Assembly (NCBI GenBank): GCA_944389175.1
Contig: CALXLK010000015.1
Location: forward strand, 1-42,427
Source: an uncultured Opitutales bacterium
GTDB taxonomy: Bacteria > Verrucomicrobiota > Verrucomicrobiia > Opitutales > Intestinicryptomonadaceae
Direction: 5' to 3'
DNA: 42,427 nucleotides
Both the position numbers and the translations under genes were made by a program. This document shows positions 7,909 to 17,990 of the stretch, piece after piece. The notes under the pieces were generated by a model. That model searched no databases. It saw only the letters and a list, made by a program, of their open reading frames with translations, and had not been told where the DNA came from. Each line of letters opens with the position of its first letter. Within the stretch, counting starts at the first letter, position 1.

Positions 7909-8452
7909 TCCCGGGCCCAATATCGAAAGCAGTCGGGATCCCGCGCAAAAACCCGTTCTTCCCGACGCTCGGACAATTTCAAAGCTTTCCCAGCCTCCTA
8001 AACAAAAAGCGCCGCTGGAAACAGAAAAGACGGAATCATTTTTTGTCTTTAAGTGCGCGGGGCATTTTTTTGCACTCAAGCCCGCGTGGGTCGGCGAGGT
8101 TACGCCGTCGGTTTTTGTCCATAGAATACCTCACCGCTCGGGCAACGCGATAGAGGGGATCTCAAACATAAACGGAGATTTGGTCCCCGTGGTGAGCGTG
8201 GCGAATGCTTTCAAGTTGGATTCTTCATCGGGAAAGTCGTCTATGATGGTCCTCTGCCATGTCGGCGGCGAAAAATTCGCATTTGAAACCGATTCAATTG
8301 AGGGCATGTTCAGTGTCGGCGCGTCGCGGATAAAAGAGGTATCCGAGGGGGACTCGCCGTTTATAGCCAATAAATTCGATACCGACAATATGCAGGTGTG
8401 GGTAATAGATGTGGATCTGCTTGCCGGTGCAATAGCCAGGCGCGCGATATGA
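7901..8452 (+). CDS. cheW: CheW-like chemosensory coupling protein
   Basis: This 183-residue protein has an N-terminal extension of about 45 residues rich in Pro, Ser and Lys, then a CheW/SH3-like domain. The domain begins FFVFKCAGHFFALKPAWVGEV and holds the typical GISNINGDLVPVVSV segment (consensus G..n.RG.ivPvid). It couples receptor signalling domains to the CheA kinase. It overlaps the receptor gene by 8 nt and the cheA gene by 4 nt (ATGA), so all three are translationally coupled. The extension is longer than in classical CheW. Confidence 0.88.
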   Translation: MNNPGPNIESSRDPAQKPVLPDARTISKLSQPPKQKAPLETEKTESFFVFKCAGHFFALKPAWVGEVTPSVFVHRIPHRSGNAIEGISNINGDLVPVVSVANAFKLDSSSGKSSMMVLCHVGGEKFAFETDSIEGMFSVGASRIKEVSEGDSPFIANKFDTDNMQVWVIDVDLLAGAIARRAI

Positions 8453-11094
8453 AAAACGAGAAATTCATGCTCGAGTTGTTTTTGGGAGAGCTTCGCTCAA
8501 ACTCTTCGGCCATAATAGCGTCAATGAACGGCCCGGCCGATGTCCCGATGCTTGAAAATGTGGCGCGTTCGCTAAAGACTAGCGCGCGCATTGTCGGCTT
8601 TGTAGAGCTTGTCGGGCTTTTCAACGCGCTTGAACAGCTGTTTGCCTCGGGCCGCGCGCTAGCCCCGGATGAGCCCAATGCAAAAGAGTGCGCCGAGATC
8701 CTAAGGGCTATCACAAAATCGAATCCCGACGAGATTGAAAAACTTGTCGATTCTATGGACGCGCGCATAAGCGCCTGCGCAAAGGCGGGGTTTACCGGCA
8801 GGATTGCCGGCGCGCTTACCGACTCGAAAGGCCACATACTTCCCAAGCTCTCCCCCGAAGAGACAGGCAACTTTGAGAGCCTTCCGTCAGTGGACGCATC
8901 AATGAAGGAGCTTTTTATAGCCGACGTTTCCACTCAGATAGACTTAATTTCCAACACGCTTGTTGAGCTCGGTTCAGATTTCAACTCAAAGCCGAAGCTC
9001 GAGGCGCTCATGCGCGCAAGCCACAGCATAAAGGGCGCAAGCCGCGCTGTCGGCATGGACAGGATAGTTGAAATTACCCACAAGATGGAGGATTGCTTTT
9101 CGGCGGCATTGAAGGATAAAATAAGCCTTTCCGACGAAAGCCTCGACGTCTTCTTTTCGTGCGTCGATTTCTTATCCCAGCTGTGCAAGCGCGGGTTCGA
9201 CCGCATAGACAAAAATCTTTTTGATTCCCTCATGAAATCTCTAGGAGAGGTCGAATCTTCGTCGGAGGCGGGCGCGTCGCTCCACGGGGCGGGGGAGCAG
9301 CAGCCTGCGACTGCTTCGCGCCCGGTGCAGGACAATGCAAAGAACTCTTATGCTCCCGGCCAAAAAGAATTGAACTTTATTAGGATATCTCTTTCCAACA
9401 TTAATTCGATAATGTCTCTCGCCGCCGAAGAGCTTATTGAAAACAGAAAGCTGGAGGGGTTTAAAGAGATAATATCGAATATGCGCGCGGAGAACGCGCG
9501 CATATCAAACCGGCTCGAGGAGGCTCTGAACATGCTCTCCTCACCCGCCGGAGAACATTCGGCCATGGCGAGGCTCGAGCGCATCGGCGAGGATCTGCGC
9601 CGGCAGGATTTTTCCTTCGGCGATGCGCTTGAAAGGTTCTCGGAATATTCGCGCAAGAATGTTCTCTTGTCATCGAGGTTGTACGGAGAGGTTCTAGAAA
9701 GCCGCATGCGGCCGTTTTCCGACTTGGCGCATATATTTCCGAAAATGGTAAGGGACTTCTCGCGCAATCTGTCAAAAAAAATAACCGTCGAGATTTCGGG
9801 TGCGGCCACATCAATAGACCGCGATTTGCTCGAGAAGCTTGAATCGCCGCTGGTGCATATTTTGCGCAACGCCTGCGACCACGGCATTGAAACGCCTGGG
9901 GAAAGGGAGGCCGCGGGGAAAAATCCGGCGGGGAAAATATCCATTAGGGCATCGCACTCGTCGGGCATGTTTTTGCTCACAGTCTCCGACGACGGCCGCG
10001 GCATAGCGGTGGACAAGGTAAAGGCCAAAATTCTCGAGCGCAAGCTGGTTCCGCCGGATATACTCGCCCAGATGCAGCAGGACGAAATTTTTGAATTTCT
10101 ATTTCTGCCGGCTTTTACGACGAAAACCGACGTTACCGAAATAAGCGGCCGCGGAGTGGGGCTAGACGTAGTTCAAACAATAATGAGGGAAGTCGGCGGA
10201 TCTGTGGGGGTATCGAGCGTGTCCGGGCGCGGCTGCACATTCACCCTAAAGCTGCCCATTACCCGCTCAGTATTAAAGGCTCTTGTTGTCAATGTCGACT
10301 CCCAGCCTTACGCCTTTCCGCTTTCAAGCGTAAACAGAACCCTCATGGTTCACCGCGGCGACATTCGCGCTGATTTGCGAGGAAACTTTTTCATGGACAA
10401 TAAAAGCCGAATAAACATCGTGCCCACTTCCGCCGTGCTGGGTTTCGGCCAAGGACTCCCGGCAGACGACCTCTTGTACATAGTTGTATTGTCGGGCAGG
10501 GGTCGGTTTTGGGGCTTTGCCGTCGACGGCATTCCCGAGGAAAGTGAGCTCGTGGTCAGGGCGTTGAACACGTCGCTTGGGAAAATAGCGTGCGTGTCGG
10601 CGGCGGCTCTCACATCGGAGGGCCTGCCTATTCTGATTTTGGATATAGACGATATTCTAATTTACGCTTCCCGCTACCTATCCGGCGCGAAGGCGGAACT
10701 TTCCGAGGCTTCGCCTCACAGGGATTTTTCGAAGAAACGCGTTCTCGTTGTCGACGACTCGGCAACTGTGCGCGAGGTGGAGAAAAAGATTCTTGAAAAA
10801 GCGGGTTTTTACGTGGATACGGCAGTCGACGGCGTCGATGGTTGGAATGTGGTGCGCCTTTCAAAGTACGACCTCGTCGTAAGCGACGTCGATATGCCGA
10901 GAATGTCTGGCTTGGGGCTTGCGGCGAAGATACGAAACCTCTATCCAAATTTGCCCGTGGTCATGGTATCGTACAAAGACCGCCCCGAAGACAAGCAGCG
11001 CGGGCTGGAGTGCGGGGCCAATGCGTATTTGACAAAATCGAGCTTCCAAGACGATTCTTTTGTCAAGACCCTCCGCAGTCTCCTCGACAAGTGA
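8449..11094 (+). CDS. cheA: CheA-type hybrid histidine kinase with C-terminal receiver
   Basis: This 881-residue kinase starts at the ATG overlapping the cheW stop (ATGA). In order: a degenerate Hpt-like module (about residues 1-110) in which R40 stands where the phosphorylated His should be (ARSLKTSARIVGF); a normal Hpt with H192 (ASHSIKGASR); a dimerisation helix region; an HATPase domain with N-box HILRNACDHGIE (470-481), G1 DDGRGI (514-519) and G2 GRGVGLD (567-573); a CheW-like regulatory domain (about 605-740); and a receiver (about 759-881) with D813 in VVSDVDMPRMSG and K.S near the end. There is no separate CheY, CheR or CheB in the window. This layout resembles CheA-receiver hybrids in systems that control functions other than flagella; the output here is unknown. 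Confidence 0.9.
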   Translation: MKNEKFMLELFLGELRSNSSAIIASMNGPADVPMLENVARSLKTSARIVGFVELVGLFNALEQLFASGRALAPDEPNAKECAEILRAITKSNPDEIEKLVDSMDARISACAKAGFTGRIAGALTDSKGHILPKLSPEETGNFESLPSVDASMKELFIADVSTQIDLISNTLVELGSDFNSKPKLEALMRASHSIKGASRAVGMDRIVEITHKMEDCFSAALKDKISLSDESLDVFFSCVDFLSQLCKRGFDRIDKNLFDSLMKSLGEVESSSEAGASLHGAGEQQPATASRPVQDNAKNSYAPGQKELNFIRISLSNINSIMSLAAEELIENRKLEGFKEIISNMRAENARISNRLEEALNMLSSPAGEHSAMARLERIGEDLRRQDFSFGDALERFSEYSRKNVLLSSRLYGEVLESRMRPFSDLAHIFPKMVRDFSRNLSKKITVEISGAATSIDRDLLEKLESPLVHILRNACDHGIETPGEREAAGKNPAGKISIRASHSSGMFLLTVSDDGRGIAVDKVKAKILERKLVPPDILAQMQQDEIFEFLFLPAFTTKTDVTEISGRGVGLDVVQTIMREVGGSVGVSSVSGRGCTFTLKLPITRSVLKALVVNVDSQPYAFPLSSVNRTLMVHRGDIRADLRGNFFMDNKSRINIVPTSAVLGFGQGLPADDLLYIVVLSGRGRFWGFAVDGIPEESELVVRALNTSLGKIACVSAAALTSEGLPILILDIDDILIYASRYLSGAKAELSEASPHRDFSKKRVLVVDDSATVREVEKKILEKAGFYVDTAVDGVDGWNVVRLSKYDLVVSDVDMPRMSGLGLAAKIRNLYPNLPVVMVSYKDRPEDKQRGLECGANAYLTKSSFQDDSFVKTLRSLLDK

Positions 11095-11793
11095 GTTTTT
11101 ACCTCATCTTACCTATCGCGCGCGACTCCCGCTTAACTTGCGCGGCAGCCAATTTTCCCTTATTTGCCTTTTTTGCATACATAGTCTGCATACACCTTTT
11201 TTTTTTCTCTCTCCCCCTTGTCATTATTTCCATCCATATCGCATTCCATCGAAAAAGCGCATTTCTTTCGCCTAAGAAGCGCTTTTTTCTTTTTTTCTCT
11301 CATTGCAATTTATGCGGGGAAATGGCATCCACGCTCATATGGCAACATTCAAATTCCGCCGCTAATATGTTTTTTTGCTATTTCATTTTTCTTTTTCATC
11401 TCCGGCCTTCCCCCTAAGAAACGGTTCATGCACCAAACATGTTCTTTTTGTGCCAGCGCACTTTTTCTTTGTGCAACTCTTGATATTGCAGATCGATGCA
11501 AATTTTGGCGGCGGGGCAGCGGAACATACTGCAGAGCGAGTGGTTCTAAAGCGCGTTTTGCGATTTTGTCAAACGCGGCGCAAGGCGGATATTGAAAAAT
11601 ATAAGTGCAGTTTATCTCAAACGTTTGCGCCAGGTAAAAAAATAAAAAAAAGCTTGAAAGCAATGTATTGTGGGCAATAGCATTGTAGTTGCTAATAAAA
11701 TTGAATGCGGGCAATTCGGACAAACGCTTTTCGCGCCGTATTTTAAGTATTTTATTATATCTGTATTTTGAAAACTTATAAGCAAAAAGCACA
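11095..11793. other. 699-bp intergenic region, pyrimidine-rich
   Basis: No gene is convincing here. From about 11190 to 11430 the + strand is dominated by T and C runs (for example 11191-11217). A terminator-like hairpin lies at 11252-11290. The last 150 nt become AT-rich; TATAAG at 11777-11782, 11 nt before the sucC ATG, is a possible -10 with no convincing -35. Short frames through this tract are low-complexity and not called. Confidence 0.5.
11252..11290 (+). terminator. probable terminator of the chemosensory operon
   Basis: AAAAAGCGC (11252-11260) pairs with GCGCTTTTT (11279-11287) around an 18-nt loop, followed by a T/C-rich run. It lies about 160 nt past the cheA stop. Confidence 0.55.
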
Positions 11794-12990
11794 ATGAATA
11801 TTCACGAATATCAGGCTAAAGAATTGTTCAAGGCTTACGGAGTCCCCGTTCAGGACGGAGTAGCCGTAAAGTCGGAATCGGAGTTTGACGCGGCCATAGC
11901 CCAAATAAAGGGCGACCACGTTGTGGTAAAGTCGCAAATACACGCCGGAGGCAGAGGAAAAGGCACGTTTAAGGACGGCTTTCAGGGCGGCGTAAAGTTT
12001 GTCAAGCGCGAGGAGGCGCACGAGATTGCCAAAAAGATGCTCGGCAACACTCTCGTCACGAAGCAGACGGGCCCGGCGGGCAAGGTTGTCGGTACGATAT
12101 TCTTTGCGCAGCCGCAGGATATTAAGAAGGAATATTATTTGTCCATACTCATGGATAGGGCCAGCAGCAAGATTGCAATAGTAGCATCGACTGCGGGCGG
12201 CATGGAAATAGAAAAGGTTGCAGAGGAAACTCCCGACCAGATTATGAAGATGCTCGTCGACGCCGATATCGGTTTGCAGAATTTCCAGGCCAGCCGCCTT
12301 GCCTTTTTCTTCGGTTTCGGCCAGGACAAGGCGCTGAAGAAGCAGTTTATTGGCATAATAAAGGGCCTGTACAAGCTGTTTGTCGACAAGGATTGTTCGC
12401 TTGTGGAAATTAACCCCTTAATTCTTACTGAGCAGGGCAACATTGTAGCCCTCGACGCGAAGGTAGCCTTTGACGACAACGGTCTATTCCGCCACCCCGA
12501 TATCGAGGCTTTGCGCGATCCCCACGAAGAGGATCCGAAGGAAATCGAGGCTCACAAATACGGCCTCAACTACATAGCCCTCGACGGCAACATCGCCTGC
12601 ATGGTTAACGGCGCGGGTCTGGCGATGTCTACTATGGACATCATCAAGTATTACGGCGGAAATCCCGCGAACTTCCTCGACGTGGGCGGAAGCGCAAACG
12701 AGGAGGCTATAACGCAGGCTTTCAATATCCTATTGAAGGATCCCCATGTAAAGGGAATATTGGTCAACATATTCGGCGGAATCATGAAGTGCGACGTCAT
12801 AGCAGCGGGCGTGATTGCGGCCGTTAAAAACGTGGGCCTTAAGCTTCCGCTTGTCGTCAGGCTGGAGGGAACCAATGTCGCCCAGGGCAAAAAGATGCTC
12901 GCCGACAGCGGCATAGAGCTGACGACTGCCGAATCTCTGGCCGACGCGGCCGAGAAGATCGTCAAGATAGTTGCGGCGCAGAACAAGTAA
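11794..12990 (+). CDS. sucC: succinate--CoA ligase (ADP-forming) beta subunit
   Basis: With SucD this forms succinyl-CoA synthetase of the TCA cycle, which interconverts succinyl-CoA and succinate with phosphorylation of ADP or GDP. The 398-residue length is standard. It starts [12 protein letters not shown], followed by an ATP-grasp domain ([14 protein letters not shown]) and the metal-binding stretch LVEINPL. The C-terminal CoA-ligase domain carries GGSANEEAI and [10 protein letters not shown], the latter contacting the phosphohistidine loop. There is no Shine-Dalgarno; TATAAG lies 11 nt before the ATG, so a nearly leaderless message is possible. sucD follows 21 nt downstream in the same operon. 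Confidence 0.96.
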   Translation: MNIHEYQAKELFKAYGVPVQDGVAVKSESEFDAAIAQIKGDHVVVKSQIHAGGRGKGTFKDGFQGGVKFVKREEAHEIAKKMLGNTLVTKQTGPAGKVVGTIFFAQPQDIKKEYYLSILMDRASSKIAIVASTAGGMEIEKVAEETPDQIMKMLVDADIGLQNFQASRLAFFFGFGQDKALKKQFIGIIKGLYKLFVDKDCSLVEINPLILTEQGNIVALDAKVAFDDNGLFRHPDIEALRDPHEEDPKEIEAHKYGLNYIALDGNIACMVNGAGLAMSTMDIIKYYGGNPANFLDVGGSANEEAITQAFNILLKDPHVKGILVNIFGGIMKCDVIAAGVIAAVKNVGLKLPLVVRLEGTNVAQGKKMLADSGIELTTAESLADAAEKIVKIVAAQNK

Positions 12991-13011
12991 ATTAAACTTT
13001 AAGGAAAGAAA

Positions 13012-13896
13012 ATGAGCGTACTGGTAAATAAAGACACAAGAGTAGTAGTTAGCGGTATAACCGGCAGCCAAGGTTCCTTCCACGCCAAGCAGTGTTTGGA
13101 ATACGGCACAAAAGTTGTCGCCGGCGTAACTCCAGGCAAGGGCGGCCAGTTGTTTGAGGGCAAAGTTCCGATTTTTAATTCGATTGCCGATTCGGTCGAA
13201 AAAGAGGGCGCAAATGCTTGCGTGATATTCGTTCCGCCGGCTTTCGCCGCCGATTCCATTTTGGAGTCAATCGATGCAAAAGTTCCGCTTATTATATGCA
13301 TAACGGAGGGAATTCCCGTAAAGGATATGGCCATAGTAAAAACGCGCCTGATGCAGAAGGACTGCAAGTCGCGCCTAATCGGGCCGAACTGCCCGGGCGT
13401 AATCACCCCCGAGGAGTGCAAAATAGGCATAATGCCCGGATATATACATAAAAAAGGCAATGTCGGCGTAGTCAGCCGCTCGGGCACGCTCACATACGAG
13501 GCTGTTTGGCAGCTTACGCAACTGGGCTATGGCCAGAGCACTGTCATCGGCATAGGCGGGGATCCGATTAACGGCACAAACCACCTCGACGCCGTTAAAA
13601 TGTTCAACGACGACCCGCAGACTGAGGCGATTGTCATGATAGGCGAAATCGGCGGCAACGGCGAGCAGATGGCGGCCGAGTGGATGAAGGAAAACTGCAA
13701 GAAGCCCTGCGCGGCGTTCATAGCCGGCCGCACTGCTCCGAAGGGCCGCAGAATGGGTCACGCCGGGGCGATAGTATCGGGCAATTCAGGTTCTGCTGAG
13801 GACAAGATCAAGGCTCTCCAAGCCGCGGGCATAGCCGTGGCCGATACACCGTCGGTCATCGGCACGACGCTGTTGAAGCACTGGGGCAAAATGTAG
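13012..13896 (+). CDS. sucD: succinate--CoA ligase alpha subunit
   Basis: The 294-residue alpha subunit of succinyl-CoA synthetase binds CoA through its N-terminal Rossmann domain ([13 protein letters not shown]). It carries the transiently phosphorylated histidine, H250 in [18 protein letters not shown] and the SRSGTLTYE loop are also present. A good ribosome site (AAGGA) precedes the ATG. It pairs with sucC and is followed directly by a strong terminator, so sucCD is a two-gene operon. Confidence 0.97.
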   Translation: MSVLVNKDTRVVVSGITGSQGSFHAKQCLEYGTKVVAGVTPGKGGQLFEGKVPIFNSIADSVEKEGANACVIFVPPAFAADSILESIDAKVPLIICITEGIPVKDMAIVKTRLMQKDCKSRLIGPNCPGVITPEECKIGIMPGYIHKKGNVGVVSRSGTLTYEAVWQLTQLGYGQSTVIGIGGDPINGTNHLDAVKMFNDDPQTEAIVMIGEIGGNGEQMAAEWMKENCKKPCAAFIAGRTAPKGRRMGHAGAIVSGNSGSAEDKIKALQAAGIAVADTPSVIGTTLLKHWGKM

Positions 13897-13912
13897 TGCT
13901 TTTATTTCCAAT

Positions 13913-13940
13913 GCGCGGGGTTCTCCCGCGCTTTTTTTTT
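13913..13940 (+). terminator. rho-independent terminator of sucCD
   Basis: GCGCGGG (13913-13919) pairs with CCCGCGC (13925-13931) around a 5-nt loop, followed by nine T. Confidence 0.88.
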
Positions 13941-14041
13941 AATTGCCGAATCTTTAGCCCGGCCGCACGGCCGTTTAATACCGCTAAAAAATACACATGC
14001 AAAGTTCCCAAAAAGATTGCAAAACACCTCAAGGTTGGCAA

Positions 14042-14773
14042 ATGCCCGTCGTCTCGTTTGACGAATGCCGCAGCACAAACACGGAGGCCGTGAACCTCAT
14101 AAAAGAGGGGATGAAACCGCCCTTTGCAGTCGTCGCAAAAAAGCAGACAAACGGGCGGGGCAGAATGGCGCGCAGCTGGTTTTCGCGCGAGGGCGCTTCC
14201 ATATGCATGTCTATAACCGCGTGTATGCCCGCCGATTCGCAGTTGATGGCCTCCGCTACTGTCCGGGCCGGGATATCCGTCTGCAAGGCTCTTTCCAGCC
14301 GGCTATCCTGCGGGCTTTACCTGAAATGGCCGAACGATCTCTACAGCCAATCCGGGTTAAAGGTATCGGGCATGTTGGCCGAAATGGTCGATGTGGGCGG
14401 CTTATACAACATAGTATTTGGCATAGGCATCAATTACGACCTCTCGCCCGTACTATCGGAAGTGCCCGCCGAGATATCAAATTCGGTTGCCGATTTGCGA
14501 AGCTTGTGGAGTACGCCCATATCTTTCGGCGAGGCCCAACGGATAGCGGCAAACGCCGTACTCGAGGCTCTCCTTTCGCGCGATATGTCAATGCTTGGCG
14601 AATTTCAGAAGTACGACTATCTCAGGGGCAAGCGCGTCGATGTGGCCCTCGGCTGCCAACGATTCTGCGGCACGGCCGAGGGAATAAATAGCCTCGGCAA
14701 CCTGATTGTCCGCACCGACGACGGCCTTGCGCGCATTGTAAATAGCGGCGAGGCAACTCTGCACAAGGCCTAA
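14042..14773 (+). CDS. birA: biotin--[acetyl-CoA-carboxylase] ligase, short form without DNA-binding domain
   Basis: The enzyme activates biotin with ATP and transfers it to the carrier protein of biotin-dependent carboxylases. At 243 residues it lacks the N-terminal winged helix of regulatory BirA, so it should not repress transcription. Motifs are STNTEA near the start, the biotinyl-AMP loop GRGRMARSW (38-46; the usual second Gly is Ala43), KWPND (95-99), LKVSGMLAE with K107, and GIGIN (127-131). A C-terminal beta domain follows. An ATG at 13997 also opens the frame, but it has no ribosome site, while AAGG lies 7 nt before 14042, and family members begin just ahead of the STN motif. The gene is monocistronic. 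Confidence 0.9.
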   Translation: MPVVSFDECRSTNTEAVNLIKEGMKPPFAVVAKKQTNGRGRMARSWFSREGASICMSITACMPADSQLMASATVRAGISVCKALSSRLSCGLYLKWPNDLYSQSGLKVSGMLAEMVDVGGLYNIVFGIGINYDLSPVLSEVPAEISNSVADLRSLWSTPISFGEAQRIAANAVLEALLSRDMSMLGEFQKYDYLRGKRVDVALGCQRFCGTAEGINSLGNLIVRTDDGLARIVNSGEATLHKA

Positions 14774-15364
14774 CTTTCGTAATTTGCCTCGCCAAACTTG
14801 GCGTAAAATATACAAGAAAAATCGCGGGGCGCGCTAAAGTATGATTGCAAGGCGAATAAGGGCAGGGGGGTAATCTCTACATGCAGGGCCAGCGCTTGCG
14901 GGATTAAATTATAGTGCGGAAAATTTTTCGCGCTACGGCGCGTTGCAATTTCACATTTCCCCATGCGACCTACCAGTTTTTGAACCCTTTAGATTTATTT
15001 ATTATTTTTTCCCCCTATCCCTTTTGCTCTTTCTCACTTTCCCATTTCTTTCTTTTTTTATCTTTTTTTTCTCCAACACACACATCACCACTACACATAT
15101 ACACACACCATTACACCATACTCATGCCACGACAACCGCGCGCTATATCCTGTCATTTTTCAGCAAACACATGCGCCAATTATTCAACGCACATTTTTTG
15201 CGGGAATTTCAATTTTACAGAGAATGGAATTTGTCTTTTTATGCCGATAGATTTTTCCCCTCCCGCTGCGTTTGGTTTTAAGAATGAATAAAAAAAAGCC
15301 CCGAAGTATGGTCGGGACTCTTTATATGTAGAGTTGATAAAATACGGAAGCCTATGTTCGGCGT
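14774..15364. other. 591-bp intergenic region with G-free pyrimidine and CA tract
   Basis: This separates the convergent birA and export operons. Between 15001 and 15120 the + strand has a single G: a T/C-rich tract gives way to an ACACAC-rich tract from about 15072. Frames through it are low-complexity and not called as genes. The only other element is the minus-strand terminator near 15290-15320. Confidence 0.6.
15290..15320 (-). terminator. terminator of the lepA-lepB-secA-lnt operon
   Basis: On the minus strand GTCCCGA pairs with TCGGGGC (one G-U pair; 15312-15318 with 15298-15304) around a 7-nt loop, followed by a run of T. It lies 45 nt past the stop of the acidic-protein gene. Confidence 0.75.
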
Positions 15365-16111
15365 TTAGTATTTTTCGTCGTCGTCATCGAGATCGTCGAA
15401 AGAGGCGTCGTCGTCATCGTCGTAATAATTGTCGTCGTCGAGCGAATCTTCGTCCTCGTCCCACTTCATGGTGTCGTCTTCGGTGATCTCCTCTTCGGCG
15501 ATATCCTCTATTTCGTCGTAGTTCTCCTCTTCGTCCTTTTTCTTGCCGCCGTCCTCGTCGAGGTCATCCAGCGAATATCCGGCGGGCACGTATTCGAGAA
15601 TGTCTATAATCTCGATGAACGAGTGTATTGCGCGCCCCTCCATGTAGTCGTTCGAGTACTTCTCGCGGATTTGCTCTTCGAGGTCTTCAATTTCGAGATC
15701 CTGCTCGAAGTGGAACGTGTCGTTGAGCATCTTTACCTGAAGTTTTGTGATGTGGTCGAGAAATTCGGCGTAGGGGGAGCGCTCCTCGTCGAGGGTGTCG
15801 GGCAAGAGAAACAGCTCTTGAGATTCCGCATCGAAAACGCTGTCGTCGCTTCTGACGAGTTTTATGCCGTCCTTGCCTATGCGAGAGTCTATGGAAAATA
15901 CTATGAAGGCCTTCGATACGATTGAGTCGTCCAAACCGTACGGACGCAACCCTTCGAGCGTTTCGAGAATGTGAGAACTCTGCCGCGGGTCGATTATGCT
16001 CAATCCGTCGACATCCCAGTTGACGTTGTCGCTGGTTTCCGTGACCCACCAATTTAGGTCCTTGCCCAGCCTCACTTTGCACCAATCCAATTTTTTCGAT
16101 GTGTTTGCCAT
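15365..16111 (-). CDS. acidic-tailed hypothetical protein of the export operon
   Basis: I do not recognise this 248-residue protein. The first ~180 residues look like a folded soluble domain (KKLDWCKVRLGKDLNWWVTE at the start, several FIVFSID- and ELFLLPD-like strands). The last 67 residues are a tail in which 39 are Asp or Glu, ending DDDDEKY. No signal peptide or membrane helix is seen, so it is probably cytoplasmic. The frame extends 9 codons upstream, but ATG 16111 (MANTSKK) is the more natural start. It is the last gene of the minus-strand operon, 43 nt after lnt and before the terminator. The tail could bind basic proteins, cations or ribosomes; that is only inference. Confidence 0.65.
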   Translation of the reverse strand: MANTSKKLDWCKVRLGKDLNWWVTETSDNVNWDVDGLSIIDPRQSSHILETLEGLRPYGLDDSIVSKAFIVFSIDSRIGKDGIKLVRSDDSVFDAESQELFLLPDTLDEERSPYAEFLDHITKLQVKMLNDTFHFEQDLEIEDLEEQIREKYSNDYMEGRAIHSFIEIIDILEYVPAGYSLDDLDEDGGKKKDEEENYDEIEDIAEEEITEDDTMKWDEDEDSLDDDNYYDDDDDASFDDLDDDDEKY

Positions 16112-16154
16112 GGTAAAAAAACGGGTTCGCTTGTACAATTTAGCACATATGTAT

Positions 16155-17990
16155 TCAAGCTTTTTTTCTGGCTAGACCGAGTAGCCCCGCCAGGCCGAGC
16201 GCTAGCGATACATACGCGACCCAGTCGCCATAGCGCACATATGCCGAAGTTTTTCCGTCAAAGTTTTTATAGCTTTTTACGTCGACGTACCCGCACCCCC
16301 TAAAGTATATCGAGCCCTCGTCGTTTACCAGCGGGGAGCCCTTCTTTGGCTTGAGCGTCTTCGGATCCAGCATCGCCGAGTATTCGTCGCGTATCTCGAC
16401 GGGCTTTTGCGCCTCGGCGTTTGAGCCGTTCCAAGTTTGCCCTTGCGCGTTTTCAATCGTAGTAGAGGGCATCATTCTGCCGTATTGGTCGAATACGGCG
16501 CTGAGGCCGTTGTTTGAGGACCTGAGTATTATTTTGCGCGTGGCGACGGCCTGCAGTGCGGAGTGGGAGGCGTGCTGCCATGCGCCCGCTTCGCGCCCGT
16601 ACCAGGAGTCGTTTGTGCAGACAAAAAGCATGTCGGCCCCCTCCAGCGCCGCCGCGCGCCCGAGCTGCGGAAATACGTCTTCGTAGCATATCATCGAGCC
16701 CACGTTATAATCGGATCCCGCTATTTTTACGGGCATCGGCCTGCTGCTTTCCCCGCGTTTTAAGTTCCCTACGGGTACGACTTTCCCCAAAAACCAAAAA
16801 ATCCGCGGCACGTATTCCCCGAAAGGCACCAGGTGTTGTTTGGCGTAAGAATCCTTTGAAAGCCCCAATTCCGGCGAGATGAAGAAAGCGCCGTTTTGCG
16901 CGGCGTTTTGGCTGCTGTCGTATGTCATGCTGCCTATTAAAAGAGGCGTTTTTAGCGATTTCGACAAATCTTCGACCCATCCGCGCATCGCCGTAAAATT
17001 AAGCGGATAGCAGGGCGGGGTGGCCGCTTCCGGCCAGAGTATTACGTCGACATCGGCAAGTGTCAGTGCGCCTGAGAGCTTGCGCAGCGTACCCATATTT
17101 TCGGAGGCCAGATCTTTGGACCATTTCAATATTCCCGCGTAGTCGTTTTGCACAATGCCCGCGCGGAATAATTTTTGCTGGTTTTCGGGCCGCGGCAGAT
17201 TGGCTATGTACGTCCATACGCCCGAAAGCAGAAGGGCAAGGGCTATGTAAAACTCGGGGGTCAGCCTCGATATTGCGCTGCGGCTTTCACCCTTAAATTT
17301 GGCCCTCTCCCTCAGAAAGAGACGGCAGATATATTCGGCGATTGCCAAATTGAAAAAAATCAGAGTAAACGACACAATCCAGACCCCGCCCCAGCTTGCG
17401 CTTTGTATGACAGCCGGCCGCAACCACTGGCTGTTTGCCAGCAAAAGCCACGGAAACCCCGTGAAAATCCAGCTCCTAATCCATTCCAGACCCACCCATA
17501 GTCCCGCCAGGCTCGCGTAGCTAAAAAGCCTCGACGGCGCGCCCTGCCTGCTCGAGGGCAACATGTACACAAGCAGCGCAAACCACGGAAACATGAAAAG
17601 GACGTCTATTACAAGCGGCAGAAGCACAGCCGCAAACCACCCGCTCGGCGGATACACGTGCCTAAGCCATACCAACAGCCATATCCACGCAAGCCACCCG
17701 CCGATAAACGAGGCCGCAAAATACGCCCTCTTTACCGGGGCGTATTTTTTCAGAATTTGAATGTAGAAATCGCGCGACTGTGAATTGGCGGCCGCGCGCG
17801 CCTTCCGGCGCGCGTTTTGGTATTCGCCGTTTTCGGCAAACACCAGCTTGCATGCGAGAACCGCGGGCACTGCAAATATGTAGGCAAGCTCGGCGACGCC
17901 GTAGGGCTCGAAGCTTAGCGCATACAGCGCAAACGAAAGCGCGGCGGATAACGAAACCGCCGCGCAGGCAATTTTTAGGCCGACTACCAT
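16155..17990 (-). CDS. lnt: apolipoprotein N-acyltransferase
   Basis: This inner-membrane enzyme adds the third acyl chain to the N-terminal Cys of lipoproteins after signal peptidase II has acted. The 611 residues comprise about seven N-terminal membrane segments (to about residue 265), a periplasmic nitrilase-like domain and a C-terminal helix ([12 protein letters not shown]). The catalytic triad is visible: E321 (LWPEAATPP), K384 ([14 protein letters not shown]) and C435 (MICYEDVFP). It is longer than the ~510-residue E. coli enzyme because of an N-terminal insertion and a longer C-terminal segment. The ATG overlaps the last codons of secA by 7 nt, so the two are translationally coupled. 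An active Lnt implies an outer membrane with triacylated lipoproteins. Confidence 0.93.
   Translation of the reverse strand: MVVGLKIACAAVSLSAALSFALYALSFEPYGVAELAYIFAVPAVLACKLVFAENGEYQNARRKARAAANSQSRDFYIQILKKYAPVKRAYFAASFIGGWLAWIWLLVWLRHVYPPSGWFAAVLLPLVIDVLFMFPWFALLVYMLPSSRQGAPSRLFSYASLAGLWVGLEWIRSWIFTGFPWLLLANSQWLRPAVIQSASWGGVWIVSFTLIFFNLAIAEYICRLFLRERAKFKGESRSAISRLTPEFYIALALLLSGVWTYIANLPRPENQQKLFRAGIVQNDYAGILKWSKDLASENMGTLRKLSGALTLADVDVILWPEAATPPCYPLNFTAMRGWVEDLSKSLKTPLLIGSMTYDSSQNAAQNGAFFISPELGLSKDSYAKQHLVPFGEYVPRIFWFLGKVVPVGNLKRGESSRPMPVKIAGSDYNVGSMICYEDVFPQLGRAAALEGADMLFVCTNDSWYGREAGAWQHASHSALQAVATRKIILRSSNNGLSAVFDQYGRMMPSTTIENAQGQTWNGSNAEAQKPVEIRDEYSAMLDPKTLKPKKGSPLVNDEGSIYFRGCGYVDVKSYKNFDGKTSAYVRYGDWVAYVSLALGLAGLLGLARKKA

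Noticed and set aside
7140..10043. Long antisense frames opposite the receptor and cheA
   Set aside because: They mirror the codon pattern of real genes on the + strand with conserved motifs, and have no family features.
14914..15291. Open frames rich in Phe, Ser and His before the export-operon terminator
   Set aside because: They arise from the G-free pyrimidine and CA tract, where stop codons are rare.
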